A stretch of 63,785 nt of DNA from Streptomyces rubellomurinus (GCF_000961885.1 NZ_JZKH01000045.1:1-63785), one strand, 5' to 3'; counted from the first letter of the stretch, positions 17,756 to 27,071 are shown. Made by a program: numbers and translations. Notes: generated by a model not told the origin, from the sequence alone.

Positions 17756-18867
17756 GGGTCCTGCACATCGTCACCGGGCTCGCCTCCGGCGGCGCCGAGC
17801 GCCAACTCCACCTGCTGCTTCGGCACTTGCCGGCCCACCAGCAGTGCGAGGTGCTGGCCCTGACCAACCCCGGCACGGTCGCCGAGGCGCTGCGCGCGGA
17901 CGGCGTGACCGTCCACCACCTCGGCATGCGCGGCAACCGCGACCTCGGCGCGCTGCCCCGGCTGGTCCGGCTGGTCCGGGCCGGCCGCTACGACCTGGTG
18001 CACACCCACCTCTACCGGGCACAGCTGTACGGCCGGCTGGCCGCCCGGCTGGCCGGGGTGCGCGCGGTGGTCGCCACCGAGCACTCGCTGCACGCCGGGG
18101 TGATCGAGGGCCGCCCGGTCACCCGGGGCGTCAAGGGCCTCTACCTGGCGGCCGAGCGGCTCGGCAGCACCACCGTCGCGGTCTCCCGGCAGGTCGCCCA
18201 GACTCTGCACTCCTGGGGCGTCCCACCGGCCCGGGTCGAGCTGATCCCGAACGGCATCGACGCCGCCCGGTTCCGCCGCCCGCCCGCCGAGCGGGCCGCC
18301 GTCCGCCGCCGGCTGCGGGCCGAACTCGGCCTGCCGGAACGGAGCTGGGTGGTCGGCGGGGTGGGCCGGCTGGTCCCCGGCAAGCGCTTCGAGGTGCTGG
18401 TCGAGGCGCTGGCCGAGCTCGACCCGGCCGCCCGGCTGGTGCTGGTCGGGGCGGGCCCGGAACGGGCCGCGCTGGAGCGCCGGGCCGTCGAACTCGGCGT
18501 CCGGGAGCGGCTGGTGCTCACCGGCGAGCGGGACGACGTGCCCGAGCTGCTGACTGCCATGGACGTGCTGGCCGCGCCCTCCACCGCGGAGACCTTCGGC
18601 CTCGGCGCGCTGGAGGGCCTGGCCGCCGGGCTGCCGGTGCGGCACAGCGCCTGCCCGGCCCTCGACGAACTGCCGCCCAGCGCCGCCCCGCAGGCCCGCC
18701 GGATCCCCTCCGAGCCGGCCGCGTACGCCGCCGCGCTGCGCGACCTGCGGCACCTCGACGACCACACCGCCGACCCGCTGCCGCACCCGCCGGCGGTCGG
18801 CCACTACGACATCGCCCGGGTCGCCGCCGACCTGGGCGCCCTCTACGACCGGCTGGCCCGCGCTTGA
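17752..18867 (+). CDS. GT4-family glycosyltransferase, second of the locus
   Basis: 371 residues, GT-B fold. N-terminus VLHIVTGLASGGAERQLHLLL is the WcaA/GT4 signature (GGAE). Middle: HTHLYRAQLYGRLAARLAGV and VVATEHSLHAG; donor domain: GGVGRLVPGKRFEVLVEALAEL, LVGAGPERAALERRAVELGV and the GT4 glutamates in STAETFGLGALEGLAAGLPV. It adds a sugar to the growing lipid-linked unit. ATGA overlap with the deacetylase gene. 46 bp separate it from the Wzz-like gene, whose own ribosome site is AAGGAG. Confidence 0.88.
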   Translation: MRVLHIVTGLASGGAERQLHLLLRHLPAHQQCEVLALTNPGTVAEALRADGVTVHHLGMRGNRDLGALPRLVRLVRAGRYDLVHTHLYRAQLYGRLAARLAGVRAVVATEHSLHAGVIEGRPVTRGVKGLYLAAERLGSTTVAVSRQVAQTLHSWGVPPARVELIPNGIDAARFRRPPAERAAVRRRLRAELGLPERSWVVGGVGRLVPGKRFEVLVEALAELDPAARLVLVGAGPERAALERRAVELGVRERLVLTGERDDVPELLTAMDVLAAPSTAETFGLGALEGLAAGLPVRHSACPALDELPPSAAPQARRIPSEPAAYAAALRDLRHLDDHTADPLPHPPAVGHYDIARVAADLGALYDRLARA

Positions 18868-18913
18868 CCGCCCGCTGCCGGCACCGCCCTCGCATATCCA
18901 AGGAGCAACACCC

Positions 18914-19756
18914 ATGACCACACCGCGCCGAAGCGCCCGCCGCCTGGTCCGCCGCTGGTGGCCGGTGGTGCTCGCGGTGCCGCTGGGCGCCGCGGCCGGC
19001 GGCGGGTACGCCGCCGTCTCGCACCCCTCGTACGCCGCCAGCGCCTACGTGCTCGTGGTGGCGCAGAACCCGGGGGAGGCCGCCACGGCGACCAACTTCG
19101 CGCAGGCGTACGGCCGGCTGGCGGGCCAGCCGCAGGTGCTGGCGGTGGCGGCCGCCGAGACCGGCCACAGCCGCGCCGACCTCGAAGCCCTGGTGCACGG
19201 CACGACCTCGCCGGACGCGCCGATGATCGAGATCACCGGCACCGGCACCCGCCCGCAGGAGGCCGCCCAGACCGCCGACGCGGTGGCCCGGGCGCTGGTC
19301 TCCTTCGCCAACACCAGCAGCCGGGACACCAACGTCCGGCTGGTGACGCTGGCCCCGGCCGCCGAGCCGGACAAGCCGACCACCCCCTCGGGCAAGCTGG
19401 ACGTCGCGGTCGGCGGCGCGGCCGGGCTGCTGCTCGGCGCGCTGGTGATGATGACCCGCCGCCGCGCCGGCACCGAGGCGGCCGAGGCCGTCGACGTGCC
19501 CGAGACGCCCGAGGCACCCGAGACGCCCGAGGCACCCGAGACGCCCGAGGCACCGATCACGCCGCGCCCGCGCGGCGAGGCGCGGCCCGCGAAGGCCGAG
19601 GCGGAGGCCGAGGCGGAGCCCGCCGAGCAGCCGGCGAAGAAGCAGGCGGAGGAGCAGACGGCGAAGCCGGCGGCGGAGCTCGCCGCGAAGGACGCCCCCA
19701 AGGCCGGGCCGAAGACCCCGGCCAAGGAGAAGACCACGGCCGGGAGCGGACGATGA
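18914..19756 (+). CDS. Wzz-like chain-length determinant with long repetitive C-terminal tail
   Basis: 280 residues. Membrane helix 1 (WWPVVLAVPLGAAAGGGYAAV), an extracytoplasmic Wzz/YveK-type domain of about 120 residues with SYAASAYVLVV and ITGTGTRPQEAAQTADAVARALV, then membrane helix 2 (LDVAVGGAAGLLLGALVMM). The cytoplasmic tail of ~100 residues is Glu/Ala/Pro/Lys-rich with three exact ETPEAP units and alternating EAEAEA. No Walker motifs exist, so this is not a BY-kinase. It should set chain length of the exported polysaccharide; the tail may be a spacer or partner-binding region. Start ATG after CCAAGGAGCAACACCC; the stop overlaps the next start (ATGA). Confidence 0.78.
   Translation: MTTPRRSARRLVRRWWPVVLAVPLGAAAGGGYAAVSHPSYAASAYVLVVAQNPGEAATATNFAQAYGRLAGQPQVLAVAAAETGHSRADLEALVHGTTSPDAPMIEITGTGTRPQEAAQTADAVARALVSFANTSSRDTNVRLVTLAPAAEPDKPTTPSGKLDVAVGGAAGLLLGALVMMTRRRAGTEAAEAVDVPETPEAPETPEAPETPEAPITPRPRGEARPAKAEAEAEAEPAEQPAKKQAEEQTAKPAAELAAKDAPKAGPKTPAKEKTTAGSGR
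19502..19555 (+). repeat. 18-bp coding tandem repeat, 3 copies
   Basis: Three exact adjacent copies of GAGACGCCCGAGGCACCC encode the ETPEAP hexapeptides in the cytoplasmic tail of the Wzz-like protein. Exact DNA identity suggests recent slippage and possible length variation between strains. Confidence 0.9.
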
Positions 19757-20925
19757 GCACCGAGACCCGCCGCGCGGGCCTGCCCGCCCGGCAGACCTCC
19801 GGTTCGGCCGAGCCCGCCGTCTGGACCACCGAGCTGCGCCGCGAGGACGACGCCCTGGACACCCTCGCCGAGGAGTGGGACGCCCTGGCCGCCCGCTGCC
19901 GCACCGCCACCTTCTTCCAGGCCTCGGCCTGGCAGCGCTCCTGGTGGCGCCACTACGGCCACCCGGGCGCGCTGCTGGTGGTGCTGGTCCGCCGGGACGG
20001 CCGGCTGGTCGGCGCGGGCGCCTTCCGGCGGCGCGGCCGGCTCGGCGGCCTGACCGGCCTCGGCGCCGGGCTGATCGACTACACCGACGTGCTGCTCGAC
20101 GACGAGTGCGCCGACCGGGCCGCCGCCGAACTCGCCGCCGCCCTCCCGGTCACCCGCCCCTGGCAGTTCCTGGAACTGCGCGAGGTGCACCCGGAGGCGG
20201 CCGTGCAGAAGGTGTACGAGCACTGGCGCGGCAGTCGCCGCCGCTTCCAGGACTCGCTCTGCCAGCACCTCCCGGCCGTCCCGATGGACCGGCTGCTGAA
20301 GCGGCTGTCCGGCAAGACCGCGCAGCGCAGCCGGGTGAAGCTGCGCAAGATCGCCGAGGCCGGGGTGAGGGTCCGCCCGACGCCGGTCGAGGAGGTGCCG
20401 GAGGCCCTGGAGGGCCTGCTGCGGCTGCACTTCCTGCAGTGGCAGGACCGCGGTGTCACCCCCGAGCACCGCACCGAGCGCTTCGCCCGGCACCTGAACG
20501 AGTCCACCGCCGGCCTGGTCGCCACCGGCCGGGCCGCCGTCCACCAGTTCCACCTGGACGGCCAGCTGGTCGCGGTGAGCCTGCTGCTGCTCTGCCCGGC
20601 CACCAGCGGGCTCTACCTGTACGGCGTTCACCCGGTGCTGCGCGAGCGGCTGGACGTCGCCGGGCTGCTGTTCAGCGCGGCGCAGGACGAGACGGTTGGC
20701 GCGGGCATCCCGGTGTTCGGCCTGCTGCGCGGCCAGGAGCCGTACAAGCAGCGCTGGCGGCCCGACCAACTGCGCAACCAGTGGCTGCTGTTGGGCCCCA
20801 CGGGGGTGGCGCCGGCGGCCGCCGTCAGGGCCGCCCTGGTGCGCGGCCGGCAGGCGGCGGCGCACCTGCTGCGGACCCGCTTCCCCCGGCTCAAGCAGGC
20901 CCTGCTGGCGCGCGGCCTGCGCTGA
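19753..20925 (+). CDS. FemAB/GNAT-type acyltransferase (CelD/BcsL-like)
   Basis: 390 residues. Two GNAT-like halves are suggested: TFFQASAWQRSWWRHYGHPGALLVVLVRRDGRLVGAGAF in the first, and VHQFHLDGQLVAVSLLLLCPATSGLYLYGVHPVLRERLDVAGLLFSAA in the second, as in the FemAB/CelD family that transfers acyl or aminoacyl groups. In a polysaccharide locus it is likely to acylate a sugar amine, for example one exposed by the deacetylase; this is inference. ATGA overlap with the Wzz-like gene. Last plus-strand gene of the locus; it converges on the GH26 gene 8 bp away. Confidence 0.75.
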   Translation: MSTETRRAGLPARQTSGSAEPAVWTTELRREDDALDTLAEEWDALAARCRTATFFQASAWQRSWWRHYGHPGALLVVLVRRDGRLVGAGAFRRRGRLGGLTGLGAGLIDYTDVLLDDECADRAAAELAAALPVTRPWQFLELREVHPEAAVQKVYEHWRGSRRRFQDSLCQHLPAVPMDRLLKRLSGKTAQRSRVKLRKIAEAGVRVRPTPVEEVPEALEGLLRLHFLQWQDRGVTPEHRTERFARHLNESTAGLVATGRAAVHQFHLDGQLVAVSLLLLCPATSGLYLYGVHPVLRERLDVAGLLFSAAQDETVGAGIPVFGLLRGQEPYKQRWRPDQLRNQWLLLGPTGVAPAAAVRAALVRGRQAAAHLLRTRFPRLKQALLARGLR

Positions 20926-20933
20926 TCCGGCCA

Positions 20934-22127
20934 TCAGCGCCGGGCCGGCTTGGCGGTGCTCGACGGCGACGGTGAGGGCGATGACGACGGCGACGGTGCC
21001 GGCGCGGTCGGGGCCGGGGTGACCGGCGCGGTCGGGGTGGCCGGTGCGGTCGGGGTCGGCGCCGGGGGCGCCGTCGGCACCGCCGCCGGCGCCCCCTTCG
21101 AGCCGGACATCAGCTGCCGGAACCGCGCCGCCGAGCGCGGGTTGCGGTCGCACTGGAAGAAGCCGTGCGGGCAGTAGTCGGTGATGGTCTGGTACGCGGT
21201 GTCGTGGGTGCGCATCCAGTCGACCATCCGCTGCACGAACTCGGGGTTGTCGCCGTTGCGGAACAGCCCCCACTCCGGGTACGAGACCGGCTTGCCGCGC
21301 CTGGCGGCGAACTCCACCTGGTCCTGCAGCCCGTACGGCTCGCGCACGTAGTCGTCGAAGCCGGCCCCGGCGGGCTGGTCGTAGCTGTCCATGCCGATGA
21401 TGTCGACCACGTCGTCCCCGGGGTAGCACTTGGTCCACGGGATCGCGTCCAGGCCCCGGTTGGGGGCGAAGTCGAAGCGGAACCGCTGCCCGGGCACCGA
21501 GCGCATCACCCCCACGATCCGCCGCCAGTACGCCTTCCAGGCGGCCGGGTCGGGCTTGCAGCGGTGGGTGTAGGTGACGCCGTTCATCTCCCAGCCGAGG
21601 GTGAGCACCGTGTCCGCGCCGCCGAGCGCGACCAGCCGGCGGGCGAGCCGCAGGAAGTGCACGTCGAAGTCCCCGCGGGCGCCCTGGCCGAGCAGCTTGG
21701 CGACCTCGCCGTCCGGCACGTTCGCCTCGTTGGGCACCAGCATCGGCACGCCGAGCACGAGCAGCCGGGACGGGTCGGCCAGCCGCCACTGCGACCACAT
21801 GCCGAGCACCACCGGCTCGCCCTCGATGTCGGCCCAGCCGTTGCCCGCCAGGTAGGTGTGGCCGACCTGCAGGTTGGCGTCGCCCAGCCAGCGCGCGTAC
21901 TGGCCGATCTGCGGGATGTAGTTGTCCCAGGAGCCGACGAACGCGCCGAACGGCGGCTCGTGCTTCGGCCGCTGCACGGGTGGCCGGGGGGCGGCGCCGC
22001 GCGGCTCGAAGGCGTCCGAGGAGAGGCTGTGCCGCTCGGGCTGGCTGAGCGGCGTACCGCTCGGGACGCTGGCCGTGGCCATCAGCAGCAGGGCGGCGGC
22101 GGCCATCGTCAGGCGGCCGATTCGCAT
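20934..22127 (-). CDS. Secreted GH26-like glycoside hydrolase
   Basis: 397 residues with signal peptide (MRIGRLTMAAAALLLMATASVPSG). GH26 (beta-mannanase clan A) features: FGAFVGSWDN, LTLGWEMNGVTYTH (acid/base Glu), RFDFAPNRG, VDIIGMDSYD, and GKPVSYPEWGLF (nucleophile Glu). The last ~60 residues are a Thr/Pro/Ala then Ser/Pro linker ending KPARR, with no attached domain. Such hydrolases inside exopolysaccharide loci often trim or release the polymer, so the backbone may contain beta-linked mannose or a related sugar; this is inference. ATG at 22127 follows GGAGGAGA. Confidence 0.88.
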   Translation of the reverse strand: MRIGRLTMAAAALLLMATASVPSGTPLSQPERHSLSSDAFEPRGAAPRPPVQRPKHEPPFGAFVGSWDNYIPQIGQYARWLGDANLQVGHTYLAGNGWADIEGEPVVLGMWSQWRLADPSRLLVLGVPMLVPNEANVPDGEVAKLLGQGARGDFDVHFLRLARRLVALGGADTVLTLGWEMNGVTYTHRCKPDPAAWKAYWRRIVGVMRSVPGQRFRFDFAPNRGLDAIPWTKCYPGDDVVDIIGMDSYDQPAGAGFDDYVREPYGLQDQVEFAARRGKPVSYPEWGLFRNGDNPEFVQRMVDWMRTHDTAYQTITDYCPHGFFQCDRNPRSAARFRQLMSGSKGAPAAVPTAPPAPTPTAPATPTAPVTPAPTAPAPSPSSSPSPSPSSTAKPARR

Positions 22128-22514
22128 GGTCTCTCCTCCGGACGGCGCGGGGCGGGCGGACGGGCGACGGTGCGGACGGACCGTGGTGACCCGTTCGCCG
22201 ACAGTAGGGCCGGCGGGCGTCGGAAAAGCCGAATGTCACTCCAAAGTGGGCGGTATTCGAACGCCGTCTGCCGCAACGGCGGCCGCGTCGCTCGGCGTGT
22301 CCCTGCCACGGGGGTCGTGTATCAGCTCTGTAACGGTCCGGTGCGCCGCTCCCGCCCCGGGCCCCGAGGCCCCACCGACCGGTCGGGGCCCGACCATGCA
22401 GGTGGGCGGGCGGGCGCGCGGGGAGGGCGCACGCGGCCGCGCGCGCCGTGGCCGGCCCGGGCGGCGGCCGAATCCCGGCTGACTCGCCCGGCCGCCGTTG
22501 GATACGCTCCGGCT
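22128..22514 (+). promoter_or_regulatory. Divergent intergenic region with a leaderless promoter
   Basis: 387 bp between GH26 (minus) and the beta-propeller gene (plus); no gene seen. CTGACT (22479-22484) and TACGCT (22503-22508) are 18 bp apart, and TACGCT ends 6 bases before the GTG at 22515, typical of a leaderless transcript. An imperfect palindrome with CGAAT/ATTCG arms at about 22230-22258 may regulate the GH26 gene. Confidence 0.5.
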
Positions 22515-23495
22515 GTGTCCCGGAAGCCGCTGCGTGTACTGACCCCCCGCTCGATCCTGCCTGCCCTGGCGGTGATGCTGGTCCTTGCGGCCGGAGCGGC
22601 GGCGCACGCCAACAAGCCGGAGCCGTTCGGCGACAAGGTGGCCGGGCCGGGCGACGCGGAGGCCACGCCCGTCAGCTCGCAGTCCCTCACTGCCGCGGAC
22701 CTCGACCTGCGGGTGGTCGGCGGTGGCCTGGAGGCCTTCCACCTGCAGACCGGCGCGCAGGCCTGGTCCTACCGCCGGGAGGGCGCCGAGGCGCTGTACC
22801 TGGCGATGGCCGGCGACAACGCGATCGTGGTCTGGGACGACGGCCTGCTCACCTCGGTGCGCCCCGGCGACCACGAGGTGCGCTGGCACCGCGCGGTGCC
22901 CGGCCTCGCGGACTGGCTGCGCGGCTCCGGCGAGCCCGGCGCCGACAAGCGGACCGACGACCAGCGCAAGGAGCTCGCCAAGCAGCGGGCGAAGGCCGCG
23001 CTGCACACCGTCCAGCGGGCCGGCTCGCCCTGGCTGGCCGTGGTGACGCCGAGCCTGACCATGGGCCTGCGCGACGCGGACGGCGACCTGCGCTACAACG
23101 ACAAGCCCGCCAACGGCTGCGTCTACGACCCGCTGCGCACCGTGCACACCGGCTACGCCGTGCTCGTCCCGCGCACCTGCACCAACAGCGCCGGCCTGGC
23201 CGTCTCCGGCGCGATCACCGGCTACCGGCTGGACAGCAGCGGCTGGGCGATGAGCACCGGGCCGGCGGCGACCGTCAAGGTGCTGGACGCCAGCCGGGTG
23301 GAGATCTCGGACGGCCCGGTCGTCCCGCCGCGGGTGTTCGACACCAGGGCGGCCGCGCCCGAGACGGGCTGCGGCAGCGCCGCCGCGCCGTTCGCCGCCG
23401 TCCGCCCGCAGACCGGCTGCGCGAGCCCGGCCGCTCCCGCCGCTCCGGAGACCGCCCCCGCCCCCGCCCCGGGCACGCCGCAGCCGCAGCCGTAA
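22515..23495 (+). CDS. Exported or membrane-anchored beta-propeller (PQQ-like) protein
   Basis: 326 residues. An N-terminal hydrophobic segment (ILPALAVMLVLAAGAAAHA) is a signal peptide or anchor. The body has PQQ/WD-like beta-propeller strands (LEAFHLQTGAQAWSYRR, AIVVWDDGLLTSVRPGDHEVRWHRAV), too few for a complete propeller. The C-terminal ~60 residues are Ala/Pro-rich. Cys residues (NGCVY, RTCTN, TGCGS, TGCAS) could form disulfides outside. GTG at 22515 was chosen from the leaderless promoter. No enzymatic motif; function unknown. A GC hairpin terminator follows. Confidence 0.7.
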   Translation: MSRKPLRVLTPRSILPALAVMLVLAAGAAAHANKPEPFGDKVAGPGDAEATPVSSQSLTAADLDLRVVGGGLEAFHLQTGAQAWSYRREGAEALYLAMAGDNAIVVWDDGLLTSVRPGDHEVRWHRAVPGLADWLRGSGEPGADKRTDDQRKELAKQRAKAALHTVQRAGSPWLAVVTPSLTMGLRDADGDLRYNDKPANGCVYDPLRTVHTGYAVLVPRTCTNSAGLAVSGAITGYRLDSSGWAMSTGPAATVKVLDASRVEISDGPVVPPRVFDTRAAAPETGCGSAAAPFAAVRPQTGCASPAAPAAPETAPAPAPGTPQPQP

Positions 23496-23511
23496 CCCCG
23501 GCAGCCGGTTA

Positions 23512-23536
23512 CCCCCGGGTGGTACCGCCCCGGGGG
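23512..23536 (+). terminator. Hairpin after the beta-propeller gene
   Basis: CCCCCGGG and CCCGGGGG pair around TGGTACCGC, 17 bp after the stop. There is no T-run, as is common in streptomycetes. Confidence 0.6.
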
Positions 23537-23552
23537 CTTCCGGCGCGGCCCG

Positions 23553-23558
23553 GTAGAC
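23553..23558 (+). promoter_or_regulatory. -10 box of the leader ORF/ABC-F transcript
   Basis: TAGACT ends 8 bases before the ATG of the 7-codon ORF, so a transcript would start at or very near that ATG. No good -35 hexamer is seen. This is a typical actinobacterial leaderless arrangement. Confidence 0.5.
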
Positions 23559-23566
23559 TTGCCGGC

Positions 23567-23590
23567 ATGCCTAACTTCTCCGGGCAATAG
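23567..23590 (+). CDS. Putative 7-residue leader peptide MPNFSGQ upstream of the ABC-F gene
   Basis: ATG CCT AAC TTC TCC GGG CAA TAG encodes MPNFSGQ. It sits 8 bases after a TAGACT -10 box, so it would be translated from a leaderless mRNA, and ends 113 bases before the ABC-F start. Immediately downstream a GC-rich hairpin forms (GCGGCGG 23594-23600 with CCGCCGC 23608-23614), and a second at about 23651-23680. Leader ORFs controlling antibiotic-responsive ABC-F genes by ribosome stalling are known in other bacteria; applying that here is inference. The bases could be coincidence, but placement is striking. Confidence 0.45.
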   Translation: MPNFSGQ

Positions 23591-23703
23591 CGGGCGGCGG
23601 CCCCCTGCCGCCGCGCCGACCGCCGTCGAAGCCCCTCGTTCCGCTCGCCCGGCCCCGGGACCTGCCCGGCCGCCCGCCCACGCCCCAGGAGAAGTTCCCC
23701 GTC

Positions 23704-25302
<1,599 letters not shown>

Positions 25303-25630
25303 CCGGACGTAGACGCCCTCTCCGCTATTCGGACCAGAAAAACTGGTACTCACGGCGTGTCCGGGAATGAAGTAGCCCGGTATTCCGTTTGAGGACTTCC
25401 CGTCGGCCCGCCACTCGATCGTGGTCGGGCCGACGTTGCTGATCAGCCCTTTCCCGGCGGATGGCGGCATCCGCCCGGGGGCGTGCACTCTGTGTGAGCG
25501 CCCTGGTGCGCTCGGATCACCACCGTAGGTCGGGGCAATCCCGACATCGACCTTGTCGAATGGGTGGCCAGGACGCGGTGTATGGGTGATCATGGGAATC
25601 TGACCGAGCAACGCAAATGAGGAGGCACGG
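25303..25630 (+). promoter_or_regulatory. Upstream region of gbn: hairpin and four GATC sites
   Basis: 328 bp without a gene. A strong hairpin (CGTCGGCCCG 25401-25410 with CGGGCCGACG 25426-25435, inner arms CCAC/GTGG) may end the ABC-F transcript. GATC occurs at 25417-25420 (in the hairpin loop), 25441-25444, 25515-25518 and 25588-25591. At this base composition about one would be expected. Gbn proteins bind GATC, so feedback on its own promoter is plausible. Start-codon side: GAGGAGG at 25619-25625. Confidence 0.5.
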
Positions 25631-25864
25631 GTGGCCGAGACTCTGAAAAAGGGCAGCCGGGTGACCGGTGCCGCGCGTGAGAAGCTCGCGGCCGATCTCA
25701 AGAGGAAGTACGACGCCGGGGCGAGCATTCGCGCTCTCGCGGACGAGACCGGTCGTTCCTACGGCTTCGTGCACCGGATGCTGAGCGAGTCCGGAGTGAT
25801 CCTCCGGGGCCGCGGAGGTGCCACGCGGGGCAAGAACAAGGCGGCTGCCGCGGCCGGTTCCTGA
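25631..25864 (+). CDS. gbn: Gbn-type GATC-binding nucleoid-associated protein
   Basis: 77-residue basic protein with one helix-turn-helix: IRALADETGRSYGFVHRMLSESGV, then RGRGGATRGK and an Ala-rich end. It closely resembles the small actinobacterial nucleoid-associated protein Gbn of Streptomyces coelicolor (SCO1839, about 73 residues), reported to bind GATC sequences and to influence timing of development; identification is from remembered sequence. GTG start with GAGGAGG 6 bases upstream. Flanked by the ABC-F gene and an enoyl-CoA hydratase, the neighbourhood expected for this locus. Probably monocistronic; see the GATC cluster upstream. Confidence 0.8.
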   Translation: MAETLKKGSRVTGAAREKLAADLKRKYDAGASIRALADETGRSYGFVHRMLSESGVILRGRGGATRGKNKAAAAAGS

Positions 25865-26101
25865 CGGTCCGTCAGCTCTAGCGATGGCGCGGCGGCAGGG
25901 CGTCGGCCGAGGGTGCGGCGAGGTCGTCGTCGACCGTACGTCCTCCCCCGGGCCGAGTGGACCGGCCGCCGATCGTCATGTCCGGGGCGGCGGGATCGGT
26001 CCGCCCCTTCGTCCTCACTTCACCGGCGCGAGGCCCTGCCGCCGCGCGTCCGGGTTTGTTACTCTCCGGTAGCCGCATCCCTCGCCACCGGAGGTTCCCG
26101 C

Positions 26102-26908
26102 ATGACCGCCCCCGCCACCGACCCGCAGGCCCCGAGCTGGGAGCGGGACGGCGTCCGCCTGGAGATCGAGGGCGACCTCGCCGTCGTCACCCTCTGTCAG
26201 CCCAAGCGGCGCAACGCCCAGTCGCCCGCCCTGTGGCGCGCCCTCGTCGCGGCCGGCCGCGAACTGCCGGGCAGCGTCCGGGTGGTGCTGCTGCGCGCGG
26301 AGGGCGTCTCCTTCTCCGCCGGGCTGGACCGGGCGATGTTCACCCCCGAGGGCATCCCCGGCGAGCCCACCTTCCTGGAGCTCGCCGCCTACGGCGACCA
26401 GGAGCTGGACGCCGCCATCGCCGCCTACCAGGAGGCCTTCACCTGGTGGCGCCGGGCCGACCTGGTCTCCATCGCCGCCGTGCAGGGGCACGCCGTGGGC
26501 GCCGGCTTCCAGCTCGCCCTGGGGTGCGACCTGCGGGTCGTCGCCGAGGACGTGCAGTTCGCGATGAAGGAGACCTCGCTCGGGCTCGTCCCGGACCTCG
26601 CCGGGACCAAGCCGCTGGTCGACCTCGTCGGCTACGCCCGGGCGCTGGAGATCTGTGCGACCGGGCGCTGGGTCGGCGCCGACGAGGCCGCCGCGATCGG
26701 GCTGGCCAACCTGGCCGTCCCGGCGGCCGACCTGGACGCCGCCGCGCGGGACCTCGCGGCCGCCCTGCTGGCCGCCCCGCGCGGGGCCGTGATCGAGACC
26801 AAGGCGCTGCTCCAGGGCGCCGCCGGGCGCTCCTTCGACGAGCAGCGCTCCGCCGAACGGGCGGCGCAGGCGCGCCGGCTGCGGGAGCTCGCCGGCATCG
26901 GCGACTGA
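26102..26908 (+). CDS. Enoyl-CoA hydratase/isomerase family protein with one catalytic Glu replaced
   Basis: 268 residues, crotonase fold. Oxyanion-hole segments are present: RNAQSPALWRAL, GVSFSAGLD and GHAVGAGFQLALGCDL. In hydratases two glutamates (Glu144 and Glu164 of rat ECH) are catalytic; here the first is Gln137 (GAGFQ) while the second is kept as Glu157 (KETSLGLVPD), with the correct 20-residue spacing. The enzyme may be an isomerase, hydrolase or weak hydratase rather than a standard beta-oxidation hydratase. ATG at 26102 follows CCGGAGG. A strong terminator follows. Confidence 0.85.
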   Translation: MTAPATDPQAPSWERDGVRLEIEGDLAVVTLCQPKRRNAQSPALWRALVAAGRELPGSVRVVLLRAEGVSFSAGLDRAMFTPEGIPGEPTFLELAAYGDQELDAAIAAYQEAFTWWRRADLVSIAAVQGHAVGAGFQLALGCDLRVVAEDVQFAMKETSLGLVPDLAGTKPLVDLVGYARALEICATGRWVGADEAAAIGLANLAVPAADLDAAARDLAAALLAAPRGAVIETKALLQGAAGRSFDEQRSAERAAQARRLRELAGIGD

Positions 26909-26925
26909 CCGAGGTCGTACGTTTC

Positions 26926-26964
26926 GGGCCCGGCCCCGGGGGACCACTCCCCGGGGCCGGGCCT
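26926..26964 (+). terminator. Terminator after the enoyl-CoA hydratase gene
   Basis: GGCCCGGCCCCGGGG pairs with CCCCGGGGCCGGGCC around GACCACT, a very stable stem followed by TTCGCCGTTG, 18 bp beyond the stop. Confidence 0.75.
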
Positions 26965-27071
26965 TCGCCGTTGCATGGGTGGACGCTCCCGGCGGGCGGG
27001 GGACGTGGCGCGATGTCAGAGTTGGGGTGGTTTGCGATATAGCTGGAGCCGTACGACGGGAGACCCGCCCC

